Shown here piece after piece: positions 50,301 through 62,012 of a DNA stretch of 64,000 bases. The DNA comes from Lycorma delicatula (lineage: Eukaryota; Arthropoda; Insecta; Hemiptera; Fulgoridae): NCBI RefSeq assembly GCF_047948215.1, contig NC_134456.1:69383415-69447414 (forward strand), given 5' to 3'. Below the pieces are notes generated by a model. That model had not been told where the DNA came from. It saw only the letters and a program-made list of their open reading frames with translations, and did not search any database. Numbering within the stretch: position 1 is the first letter of the stretch; every line of letters begins with the position of its first letter. The position numbers and the translations under genes are program-made.

Positions 50301-52727
50301 TCTTGAAAAAGAAATTGCTGCAAATGTCTTGGCTCCCTCAAAATAATTATGAATTTCCCTTTTCTATTCAAGTTAAGAATGGTAAAGGAGGCAAAAGGTA
50401 AACTAGTCAGAAACACCTAGATCAGTTCGAATGGCTCGTTTTATCGGACGTAAAAAAAGGTTACTTTTGTAAATATTGTATATTATTTTTGAATATTGGA
50501 AGTAATCACACAAATGTTTAGTGAAAAAACTAGTTATAGAACCGGTAACTAATTTTGCTAAGCTTTTTGGAAAAGACGTATTCTTGATATTCACGCTTTT
50601 TCACGTGATTATCACATGACTGCTGTAACCGCAGCAAAACAATTTTTGAATTTTTGCGAAAATCCCCAATTAGATATCATTAATATAATTAGCAATGAAA
50701 GGTATAAAAAGGTTATAGAAAATCGAGATCGTCTTCGTCCGATTATTGATTCTATAATATTTAGGGGCCATTGTTTAATGAAATTGAGGAGAGTCCTATA
50801 AACAAGGGTAATTTCAAATTATTACGATATCGCATAGAAAGTGCGGGAGATACAAAGTTTGAGCAGCAAATGGCTGCTCAAACTTTGAAAACGGCTTCAT
50901 CTCGAGCAACTTACATAAGTAAGGCAAGCCAGAAAGAGCTTATTAATTGTTGTGATTCAGAAATAATTTCTGAAATTATTTCACGTATCAAGCAGGCCAA
51001 TTTTTATCCTACAATGTGTGACAAAACCACTGATATTGCTCAGATTTCTCAGATGACATTAGTATTTAGATATTTACATTGAGATAAAGTTGAAGAATAT
51101 TTTGTAAAATATATAGATCTGTACAATGAAATAATGAAACTAGATACCACTGGTAGCACTGAAGAGGAAATTAAGACAACTGGTTATAATTTAGGTCAAG
51201 TTGTATTAAAAACTATAAAACAATTAACTTTAGATCCTTAGTATTGTGTGGGCATAACCACAGATGAGTGCTCTGTGAATGTTTCTGACATTTATGGTGC
51301 CGTGAAGACCGTTCAGACTGAAGCTGTTTATGCTGTTTATTCACCCTGTTTCAATCACATTTTGAATATATCGATTGGTAGGTCATCATTGATTGAATTG
51401 GTTAGAAATGCAATTGGAGTAATGAAAGATGTAATTTTTTTCTTTAATGCATCAGCTAAGCGCAATCTTACTCACAAAAATAAATTAGAACATCAACTTA
51501 AAGGGCTATGCGAGACTAGGTGGGTGAAAGACACAATGGTGTTCTTCAATTTCGAGAATGTCTTCCAAAAATGTTTGATGCACTTGACATGGTATCCTGA
51601 TGGACAGATAGAAGTACAGCTGCAAAGACAACTATCTTAAAGTCAACTATCTGTACCTCTAATTTCATTATAACGGTTGTATGTCTCTCTGATGCGCTGT
51701 CCTGCACTTTACCACTAAGTCATTTTTTTCAACCAAAAAAATTGACCTTATGGCAGCATGTAATATTCTAGAAGACGTTTAAAAAATTCTAGATAGAAAG
51801 CGAGAGAAATGTAAAGGTAAGTTCTCTAGTCTCTTCCAAGAAATTAACGACATTGCAGATGAGTTAGATGTTACAATCAAAATTCCATGATTAACAAATA
51901 AACAGACAAAGCGTACCAATCATCCATGTGCAACCAAACAGGAGTATTATTGTCAATCCTTATATACTAAACAATGTGATTCTTGATTTAAAATGCTGCT
52001 TTCCAAAAGAAACATTAAATTTGTATAATTTATTTATTCTATTTGCTGATCTAGGAAAAAATGAACACAAAGATAAGCAGTTTATAGAAAACGCTACCCT
52101 TAATCTCGCCAAAAAATATTGTGTCTTTTTCAATAAAAATGCAGCATCAGTGCATAAAACTCTTAAAACAGAATAAGAGTTATGGAATTTAAAGTGGGAA
52201 CGAGAGAAATATGATGTTTCTTTCAACTGTAGTATAAAATTATTACAATTTTGCGACACAGAGGTTTTTCCAACAATTCATGTTTTACTCAAAATTCTAG
52301 CCACATTACCTATAAGTGTGGTGACTGGTGAGTGAACATCTCAACTTTGAGACGCATAAAATCAAGGTTGAGGCCAAGTATGACTGAAGATCGATAGTTG
52401 GCTTGGCTTTTATGATTATTCATCATGACGTAAAAATAAGCATGGAAAATGTAATTGACCGTTTATCAAAAACTGGAAATCGACACTTAATTTGAGTTGT
52501 AATTTTCTCTGTACTAAATATTTATACATATACTATATTTCTTTATATTCATTTAAAATTATATTTATACTATATTTTTTAATAATTTTATGTATTGTAT
52601 TTATGAATAAATAGTTAGTTTAGTTAAATTTATTAAAAATTGTTGTGTTCCTTGATATTAGACCATGTGTTTTTTTAGTTTTAAATATAATTGCCACCCT
52701 GTTATGAAGCTTCTGGATCCGCTGCTG
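47398..52727 (+). mobile_element. hAT-superfamily DNA transposon, full length
   Basis: The left end reads cagcggcggatccag (47398) and the right end ctggatccgctgctg (ending 52727), an inverted pair with one difference in 15. The 8 bp outside are cacgttat (47390-47397) and cactttat (52728-52735), a target duplication with one difference, as expected for hAT. Both ends also share a GGGTGG/CCACCC block a few bases in. Inside is a broken hAT transposase gene on the + strand with an apparent own intron. The element is 5330 bp. Confidence 0.93.
48291..52494 (+). pseudogene. hAT transposase of the ZMYM1-like (TTF zinc finger, DUF4371) type, disabled
   Basis: Exon 1 starts MPNKRNGPDFQNSKIAENI and, after a frameshift, continues KVEPNMHSQPEILNKFPNNL up to a donor (gtatgt) at 48503. 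The acceptor (ttcag) ends at 50028, giving a 1.5-kb intron. The body has NNYEFPFSIQVKNGKGGKR followed by a stop, HLDQFEWLV, the zinc-finger piece GYFCKYCILF, and ISKASQKELINCCDSEIIS. It continues FYPTMCDKTTDIAQIS (normally CDETTD) and GITTDECSVN. The C-terminal dimerisation region reads LKILATLPISVVTGE and later ENVIDRFSKTG-like sequence. Stops at 50401, 51082, 51640 and elsewhere and several frameshifts make it inactive. Confidence 0.88.
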
Positions 52728-52735
52728 CACTTTAT

Positions 52736-55700
52736 TACCAAGCTGTGTTACATTATGCAGCCAAAACTCATGTAACTTATTGCAGCATTGCATTAAGCAT
52801 TCTCACTTTGCATAACATTTCTAAATTCTGTGAAAGTATTCTCATCAGGAAATTTAATTTGTAACTTAGAATGGTACAGATGCCATAAATTTTTAGTTTT
52901 CCATTCTTCTTAGATTCTATTTATATTACTTTTCAAGCATGCTTTGATGTTTTCCCATCATTCCCTTTTCTTGTTGTTTTATGTTATAAAATTACATACG
53001 TAGCCCATTTTACACTTTCTTTAATTTATTGCAATTCCTTCTAGTTTTTGTTTATTGTTTTATTCACTATTTCAATGTTTTTAATGTTTAACCATAAAAG
53101 TATTTGCTAAGATTTATTTTGTTAATATTTCTTTTATCACTACTTTAATATTACTTAGTCTTGTCTAAATCATTAAGTTTATTATGTGATATGCAGTCCA
53201 TAATGAATCATTACTTTTAAATACTCATTAAGAGCAGAGTACTTAATAATTCATTAATACACTAATTTTACTTATGGATTATACATTACTAAATTATATA
53301 AATAGGTATTGATACACATACAACAGGTAGTTTAATTTAAGAGATAATTTAACTTAATTGTTTGATGGCATCTAAGCATTTTTAATTATTGTATGACAAA
53401 CAAATTATTCTTCAGTATTACATGTGTATAGTGCTGGATTTCTTTTCATTATTGTTTTACTGCCATTTCAGAATTTCCAATTCTTCTTTTGTAAATTTGA
53501 ATTAAAAATATCATGTGTCTTATAGCAAAGTATTTATATAACATTAAGGAAGATTAGTCATACCTAGCTTTAGTAACACAAATTTTTATCTTGATTAATA
53601 TATTATTAAAAAAGTACATTATTCAAAGAAAAGTCAATTGGATATTATTTTAGATAGATGTCCTTGCTTAAGGTTCAGTTATGATGGCCAATTTTTTCTG
53701 TTTGGAATAAATGTGATTAAGTAATTTTTGTCATATGTAATTTTTCATTTTTTCTGCGTAATGTTTCATATACCAGATATTGTTTATTTTTTTAAATTTC
53801 ATTAAGGGGAATATTCTTATTTTATCATATTAACTGTATTACAATATCAGTCACGGGCAAGATGGTAATCTACAAATTCCTGATCACTTGATGATTCCAT
53901 AACTCCTGTAACACCTCAAGAAGTATTGTATTGAAAAATAATGAAATGGAATAGGAACAATACATCAATGGATACTGCCATTAAGTAATCCATATGTTGT
54001 AGGTCACCAAAATGAAACGTTACTGGATTCAATTGCTCTTTGAAAAAATAAATGGCATTTAATGGCTGATGACCATAGCATTTCAGCTTCTTAAAGTAAT
54101 AAAAAGAAAATAATTGCGAAAACTATACAAAATGGTAAAAATTGACAAACATTAGTGATCATGATTCAAGTAAATAAATTTGAAATAAATATTCACCCAA
54201 AAAATGTGTTTCATTTGTGTGTACATGGAATGAGAGTATAGAATGTGCGTGTTTTTTTTTCTGTGTTGTGTGCATGCAACCTTTGACTTAGGGAAAATGG
54301 GAACATTATTTTTTTATACTTATTATGTACATATTTTATATTTATGTGCTAAATATCCAAGCAATTTGTGTATCTCCTCTTGATATAAATAAATTTTTTT
54401 ACTAAAAAAACCAGATTACAGTGACCATTTATTATGTTTATTTTGCCAAAACATAATCCCAAATAAAGAAAAATGTTGTTAAAAAGATGTATTTCCTTGA
54501 ATAGTTGAGCTTAATTGTTTCATGGAATTTATTACTTGTAATACATAGTTAAACAACTAAATACCACATTCATATTAACCACTGTTATTTTTTTCTGTGA
54601 TCAAATATTATCTTATTACAAGGAAAAGATTAATAATAAAGAAAATTGTACATATAAAACATTCATGCCTCCCAAATGCATTTACTGATATGTATAATAG
54701 AATATTTAGTTTTGTAATATAGTCTAACCTGCACTTATTGCTTGCTTTCAGCTATGCCGATTTGCATGATGTGTTACAGAGTAAAGCATTCAGTCAATCT
54801 ATTTTCTATAATATTATAAGCCATAAATTTAGTTCATAGTTAAAATATTAAAATTAAAACACACTAGGTATAGTTTATTGCAGCTTTACTCCTGGCATGG
54901 CTAAAAGCTATTCATGCGTAGAAAAAAGTACAATGCATATAGATAACATTACATTTTCTTATTTTTAAAATTATCATTATTCAGTTCAAAAATACTTTGC
55001 TTCTCACAAAAATATCTATTGAATGAATTGATTATTAATCTCTAAAAAAAAATGTACTAATGTAAGACATGTGAACATTCTGATAAATATTTTATTTTAA
55101 AACTTCTCACTTGTGAATGTAAGATGTAGTTATGCCTGATTTATTCTTTTAGTAAACTTTTATGAGTGTAAAGATAAATGTAAGTGAATGTGTGAGTGAG
55201 TCATATGATAATCCCATAAGTTTCTGGAATATTTGGTATAGTTTTATTCATCCAATACCTGTAGATAGCTAGCTGTGTTCCTTATCTGCAAAGTAACAAT
55301 GCAGATCTAGTTATTTTACACCACAGCTTGAACAGGCCAAGATATGTTGTTACTTGAAACCTAACAACAAATGTTTGAGACACAGAACCAAGAAATAGTT
55401 AGCATAACTTGTGTTTTGCACAGAAATCTATACTTTATGAGACTATAAGCTTCAAAAGAAAAAAATTATTTTATTTTTTTTACATTTGCACTTTTCCTGA
55501 ATAAACTCTTATGTGCATTCTTATATCATATGGTTTCCCAAGTTAATAATTAAGATTTTGTCTTTCACATGTTTTGCATCGTTTTTCTATTAATTTTAAT
55601 TTCCTTTTAGAGACATCCTTATAAGATTAACAACATAGACTCAATAAATCAAGGTTGTAAGAAATATTATATGTGGTAAAATATGAAAAATTAAATTTTT

Positions 55701-57600
55701 TTTTGTGATGTTAAGTTATATAATTATACAGGTAGTTAAATGGATATTATCAAATTCATGTTCAAAAATATCCATTGAGCTTTAAAAAAATTGTTTTCTG
55801 CGAAAGATAACTTGAATCCTAGGATGAAAAAATACTACATTAACTTATATGCTTGCAGAATAGCTGGAATATCATATTGATTAGCCTTTCTGCTATTAAT
55901 CATTAATCTTTAGATGTACAGACAAAATGAGCCAATGGCTGTAGTATTCTCAATAAACCAATTATAAAATATAAACCCTTATATAACCGTACTTAATACT
56001 TTCATGTAGCCAAGGTAATCCTAATTTTCAGGCCTGATGGATAGAAGAATATTATTTCTTACCTGCTTTCATTACACCTTCTTAAAAAAAAATCTGTATA
56101 GTTTTAAAACTTAACCGTATAAATTGTTTTGAAAAGGAAAAAAATTTTAAATGTTTTGTTTAGCAGTCCATTAGTAGGTTTATTACAGCAAGAATGTCTA
56201 AACATGCTCTATAGGGAGATGAGAAATGAAACAAAACATATAATAATGATATATTTACAAGGAACTACACTTAACAATAATTTTAAATCTACTTATTCTT
56301 GATTGATTTTATAACTGATTATAATAATTTAATTTTGTCATTATTAAAGCTAAAACAAAATTAATTTAAAAACATATGAATAAAATAGTATTTATATGGA
56401 ATGTTATATATCAATTTTTATTATTGAAAATAATTTATCCTTTCTCAATTTTCCTTTTACAACAAACTAATGATTATTATCATTGCATTTAAATTTTAAC
56501 ACATAAAAATAAATACTTTATTCAAATCAGAACATAAGTATACTTATATATGTCAGGAGTGATAGATGTGCTACTAGATGGACAGTAAAAAGGAACTACT
56601 CCAGTTTTTGTCTGGAAAGTTCAAGGAAAAAAGCAAGTACATCATTCAAGTAAATGAGTAAAGATTATAAATTTTTACAGTATAAGATAATAATATGTAA
56701 AAGCAATAGTTGATAAATATTGGCATACACATTTAAGTATGTGTGAACAAGTACACAGAAAATCAAGGTTCATTAAATGAGTATTACTCTAAATCTCATC
56801 AACAGATTAATGTATGTTTTATATTAGAGAAACTTTTAAATTAATTTTAAATAAATTGGCTGAAAGATCTTTTAAATGATTACAAAATTTAATAAAAAGA
56901 GAAACATAACAAGGTTATCTTTCTCATAGGCCAGTGTATTCTGCTGTCTAAAAAAAATATTTATGTCTGGTTTGAAACAGAATAATATTACTTTTTTTTA
57001 ATAACATTGGTAGATTTACTAACATTAGCAAAATGTTAGTAAATAAATTTAATAACATTTATTTCTTAATACTGAAAAATGTAAACACAGATCTGTCAGC
57101 TCGGTTTTCTATCCTAAAATCTCATTCTAAATCTTTCATATAGCTTCTTGGCATTTATTTAAGACACCTTAAAGAAAAACAGTATGGTTTAATCTTGTTG
57201 GAAACAAAATATGTATTCAGTCATTTTAGAAAATTTACTACCAAAAAAACCACTAAAAATTTTTTATCCATTGACAACAGACATACCACCAAATAAATTT
57301 ATACAAATTACATTATAAATAAATCAAAGTCATAAAATTCAACTGATTGATATTGCATTCATAATTAATTATTAACATTTTTTTATTCATTAATTGCATT
57401 TGAGTAAAAAAATACACAAATTATTCTTAATAAGACAGAAAAATACAATAACATATTAGAATGATAAATCTTCAGATTAAAATTAAAAAAATCATGATTT
57501 TATTTTTTTTAAATCGCAATTATTTTACAGAAAAAAAGTTGTACAGTAACAATATAATATTATTTAGCTTATATAATTTACAAGATTAAATATTAATGTT
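52736..57600. other. Intron sequence, no feature recognised
   Basis: AT-rich. About 55180-55480 is less AT-rich and might be an old repeat, but I see no ends and no coding content. Confidence 0.5.
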
Positions 57601-58283
57601 GTTTCAAATGATCTTGTTTATTTTCTGAAGAGGATGGTTCATGATGAGTGGCAAAGTGAATTGAATGCTACCATAAACAAGAAACTTCACCCAGTTAAGA
57701 ACACAATGTCACCATGGAACTCCTCATGTAGGAATAATCGTCGAGAGGTAGTTATTATTTGCCGTTTGCAAATAGATCACACTAGGCTCACTCATGGATA
57801 TCTGATGACTCAAACAGATGCACCTGTTTGTGTTCGCTGCTACTTTCAACTAACTGTACACCTCATCCTTGTGGATTGTGTCTGTTGTGTGGCATTGCAT
57901 CGCAAGTTTAATTAGGAGCTAACATGCAAAATATATTGGGGAACAATATGATGATCTTACAGTTTGTAAAGGCTGTACATCTTGATTCAAAAATTTTATT
58001 ATTCATACAATCTTTATTTTCTTGATTGTATGGTGCTTGGCATATGCCAGATGGTAATTTCATTCTTTTAAGTTTCTTTTTTAATGTTCTATTCACTGTG
58101 GTTTTATTTCACTTTTAACATACGTCATGTGCTATTTTACCATTTACACTGTATTTTTATATTTACTGTTGTTTAGTTTTTAAATTAATTTTTAATTGTT
58201 TCTTTCTAATATTTTCATGTTTACTATATAAATATACTACAAGGGTGCTGAAAATGACACTTCATTTTGTGCCCCCAAAAAAA
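57601..58283 (+). mobile_element. LINE 3' end fragment
   Basis: The frame from 57634 reads WQSELNATINKKLHPVKNTM, SPWNSSCRNNRREVVIICRL, TRLTHGYLMTQTDAPVCVRC and FQLTVHLILVDC. This is the RNase H/zinc-knuckle C-terminus typical of arthropod LINEs. The non-coding tail after 57915 ends with a gtgctgaaaatgacac block and a poly-A run at 58277. Everything upstream is missing, as in a 5'-truncated insertion. Confidence 0.8.
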
Positions 58284-59261
58284 AAAGAAAAAATTAATCC
58301 ATCGTCTTCTTAACATTCTCCTCCTATCAGAGACTTGATAATGTAGTTATTTTTATCTTATCTGTAAATCTTTTAACTAATTCATTTGGATTATGGTCGA
58401 ACCATCCTCACAAATTGTGTCACTTTGGAAATTTTGGTTGATCAAAATCTCCCTAGCCACCTAGTGATAATAATTTCATTCCACCTATTTAGTACTTATT
58501 TACTTTAATTTATTTATTTCATCTTCTTTTTCATTGTATTCAGTTCTTATCTACTTTTCACTGAAAAATAGATTTAGATACTTTTCATTGAAAATTTATT
58601 TATTTCACTGAAACTATTTCAGTTGATTCATTTAATGTCTGCAGTATGAATTCAGTGCTGTATTCTGAAGTCATGTAATCATAATCAAGATATCAGATCA
58701 CACCTTAAGAATTTCGAAGAATCCATTACTTCTAAACTTAAAATAATGTTTTTCCAATGCAAATCTTGATAAATTATATAGATTCAAATTATAATATAAT
58801 ATTAATATACATTTTATATTAATTTATTAATATTATAATAAAATAATAAATATTATTACATAAGTTCAAATTTTTCTGAATTTTCTTTTTAAGAGTAACT
58901 ATTAAATAGGAATTTCTAATATTTTTAATTATTGTTTTTTCTTGAGAAAATCTTTAATGTTTTGTTTATTTATTTAATTTCTTCTTGAATAAAAGGACTT
59001 TGATAACCAAATTTTATAGTATTTTGTGCTCATTGCAGCTGTTAAGTTTTTTATGATTATCTCTTTTCTTATCATAATTTTTCAAAAACATTATGCCCAA
59101 TAACTTAGTTTTTGATACCTGTCGTGTGTTCTTAAAAAATAAAATTTTACAGAAATTAATTTAAATTTACTCAATTTAAAACTATTTTGAAACATTTATG
59201 TTTTATAATTATTATTTTTTGTTTAAAATTAATACATTGAATATTGTTTTAAAAATTACAG
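58284..59261. other. Last part of the 16.6-kb intron
   Basis: AT-rich with no feature recognised. Confidence 0.6.
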
Positions 59262-59402
59262 GAAACATAGCCTGGTGGAGAAGATTAGAAAATGACAATT
59301 TGATGATTATCCTTGCTGTTATTGCCGGTGCTATTCTGATGGTGATCATCATTTGTGTTATCATCATCATTGTCTGCAGGCGGAAAAGAGCGGCAGACAA
59401 AT
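59262..59402 (+). CDS. Exon: transmembrane segment
   Basis: The acceptor is aaaattacag and the donor is gtaagt at 59403, phase 1/1. The exon encodes a juxtamembrane stretch (NIAWWRRLENDN), a hydrophobic run of about 26 residues starting LMIILAVIAGAILMV, then a basic stop-transfer sequence, CRRKRAADK. This marks a type I single-pass topology with the Ig domains outside the cell. The frame stays open past the donor for 42 more codons; see the separate entry on the alternative 3' end. Confidence 0.93.
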
Positions 59403-59540
59403 GTAAGTATACGTGGAGTACAGATATGGAAATGTCTCTACTTCAGTATGATCATTTGACCTGCAACTATACTCAGCAACCACTACCTACAAGTGATCTC
59501 ATTAAAAATGTATTATTATCTAATTAAACACAGTAATAAA
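59403..59540 (+). other. Possible alternative 3' end (retained-intron short tail)
   Basis: If the donor at 59403 is not used, the frame continues for 42 codons (KCKYTWSTDMEMSLLQYD... to ...IKNVLLSN) and stops at 59525-59527. An AATAAA polyadenylation signal follows at 59535-59540. The read-through stretch is less AT-rich than the intron around it. A short-tailed membrane isoform is an inference. A chance open frame next to a chance AATAAA in AT-rich DNA is the alternative. Confidence 0.35.
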
Positions 59541-61978
59541 ATCAACCCTCCAATATCTAGTCAACCATTGGTTTTAATAATTTTTTTTTATAAATCCCCA
59601 AATTTTACTGCATTTTTTTATTAAGTGAATTGACGAAAATATTTTTAAAGACTGTAATTTATTTCTTTTTTTATTTTTTTTTATTAAAAATGTGTATATG
59701 AGTCTGTGTAACTAAATATAAATGAAATAAAACAGTATTATTAATTTTAAATCGGTAATAAATAATAATTTATAAAGCAGTTTTATTTTGGGATGCAATT
59801 TATTCAGGTAGGTTTTTACTTTAAATTAATAATGCTTTATTAAGACATATTAGATATTTCATTTTTAGTATTACATTATATAAAAAAACTAAATTTATTA
59901 AATATAGATTATTTATCAAATAATGAATGTATTTGAACTTAAATACATTTTAATGAGAATATATTTTTTTTACTTTTATTTTAATTCTTTCATATAGAAG
60001 ATTAGCTTTTTTTTGTTAAGAATTTAGGAGTATTTTACTAACATGTTAAGGTTTGGCATGTTTGTGTTTTTTTTTTCTTTATTACATTTATTTACTTTGT
60101 TTTTTTTTTTGCTTTTCTAAAATTATGTAGATATTGACTTTCTCAATATGATAGAGAGTTTTGTTTAGTTTTATTTTTTTAATATTCTACACATTTTATT
60201 TCCTAAATAAAACAGAATTGAATTAATAAACGAATTCTTTCTGTTATATTTTAAATATTCTGATATATATATAATTTATTTTCGCTTACATAAAACATAA
60301 AAGCTTGCATTTTTTTAATAATATACATCTATATTTTTATTCTCTAATAACATATAAATTCTGTGCATGATATAACTGATAATCACTGATCAGACAAATC
60401 ATAATTAAAAGTTAATTTAAAAAAAAAAAAACAATTGTATTAGATTTAATAAATTACCAGTTTATTTTCTGAACACTTCTACAAATATAATAAAACCACA
60501 AGAAAAAGTACGAAATGCATTAGGTAGCAGTTAAATCAATAAATTTCAGAATTACAGTAGTTTTTATCGTAGTGCACTCACTATTGTTAAAGTAAAGTTT
60601 TTAAAAATTGTTTTTTGAAATTACTGTGCAATATACTGATCCCATTTTTTGTATATCTTTAATTGTATATGTAGTATTTTAGTTAACACCATAAATAAAT
60701 GGATATTTTATTAACACCGGTATATAATTGTATATAATATAGGTCTTATCAGATAAGTGTGCTACACATAGGCAAAAAAGCAATTGCACCAACACCTGCC
60801 TGAAAGGATGAAGAAAAACCATCAGAGCAAGCTTAATCAGAAAAATTTAATCAGAGCAGTATCATAAAATACAAGATTAATATAATTAGAAAAAAATTAG
60901 TAAAGTCCATGTTAATTTAAAATAACAAATGTAATGAAATTATAATCGCAAATAAAATACATAAAGGTAATAAATAATATCAATACAAAATAAAGTAACA
61001 ACTTTTAAAGAGTTAAATTATTTGAGTACTCAAGTACTATCAGATGTGCACATTAATCAAGGATGCAGAAAATACAGATTTTTTTTTAATAACTTATTTT
61101 TTCAATAGATTTATCTACTAGGAAGTAATATTGTTTTTATAAAAGAAAATTTCCTAATTTGATTTTAAATAACTCGGTAGAAAAGTCCTTTTAAAGAATT
61201 GATAATTTATTAAAAATGTCATAAAGATTTTAAGGCCCTTTCTTGTAGGCTTAAATATTGTGCTGTATTAAAAAAAAGCATAGTTCTGTTGACTGGTTTG
61301 ATAAAGGTGATAAGCAATATTTCTTTATTAAAGAAAATGGTTATTTTATTTCAGAAAAAGGGAGCAAATTTATAAATGAATGCAAAAGTTAGAAATTTAG
61401 TAAATGAAAATTTCAGTCTACATGAATTATATCATTTCTGGGACATCAAACAATGATCTGACAGCCTGTTTCTAAATCTTCAAAAAACCCTTGTGATTTT
61501 TTTTAAGGACCCCAAAATCTAAGATTACATTTTAGACTAGAATATACAAATTTACAATAATGAACTGTTTCAGAAATGTCTGTTTATGAAATGAAAATAT
61601 AATGAACACTGTATGCTGAATTTTTGTGTACTTAATTCACTTCATTTATTGATCATAATTTTAAGTTTACTTTTATCTTTTAATACAGCTTACTATGATT
61701 GTCTGGTCATTGTCGTATGATTATCTGATCTTTGTTTACAAGATTTTTATTTTTATTTTTTTATTTCAATAAACTAATACTATACACTTTCAGCTTCATA
61801 TACCTTAATAAAACACAAATTTTGCATGCTAATATTAAAATTTTATTATGCTTTCATATAAAAAAAAAATTACTTAAAAAATCATCTTCATATTTAAATA
61901 AAATTGTTTTTCTGCAAATAGATTTTAATATTTACTAACAGAATGTTTGTTTTCGTTTTGCCCCTGTTTGGTTTTTAG
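59541..61978. other. Intron between the transmembrane and tail exons
   Basis: AT-rich with no exon or repeat recognised. T-rich and A-rich tracts are frequent. Confidence 0.55.
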
Positions 61979-62012
61979 ACAATAATCCAGTGGAGTTGGA
62001 GGATAGAGAAAA
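61979..62012 (+). CDS. Exon: start of cytoplasmic tail
   Basis: The acceptor is tttggtttttag at 61978 and the donor is gtaagt at 62013. This short exon, joined in phase 1, encodes YNNPVELEDREK or REN, depending on the first base of the next exon (it ends in phase 2). It is only 34 nt, but good splice signals and an acidic, hydrophilic product that continues the basic juxtamembrane region make it credible. The rest of the tail lies beyond 64000. Confidence 0.72.

Larger units (their letters stand above)
21112..62012 (+). other. Gene locus: Ig-superfamily transmembrane protein (partial, 8 exons seen)
   Basis: Eight exons with consensus splice sites join into one open frame: 21112-21290, 22344-22658, 27267-27533, 38564-38920, 40202-40462, 42430-42687, 59262-59402 and 61979-62012. 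Together they give half an Ig domain, five full Ig domains, a transmembrane helix and the start of a cytoplasmic tail. All seven introns between them are phase 1; they measure about 1.05, 4.6, 11.0, 1.3, 2.0, 16.6 and 2.6 kb. No fibronectin III exon was found between the last Ig domain and the membrane, though a short one in the 16.6-kb intron cannot be excluded. The architecture is that of insect neuronal adhesion and receptor proteins acting at the cell surface. I cannot name the orthologue. The 5' exons and the rest of the tail are missing. Confidence 0.9.

Noticed and set aside
55180..55480. Mariner-like relic (cataagtttctggaat)
   Set aside because: A short resemblance only, with no inverted ends and no coding remnants.
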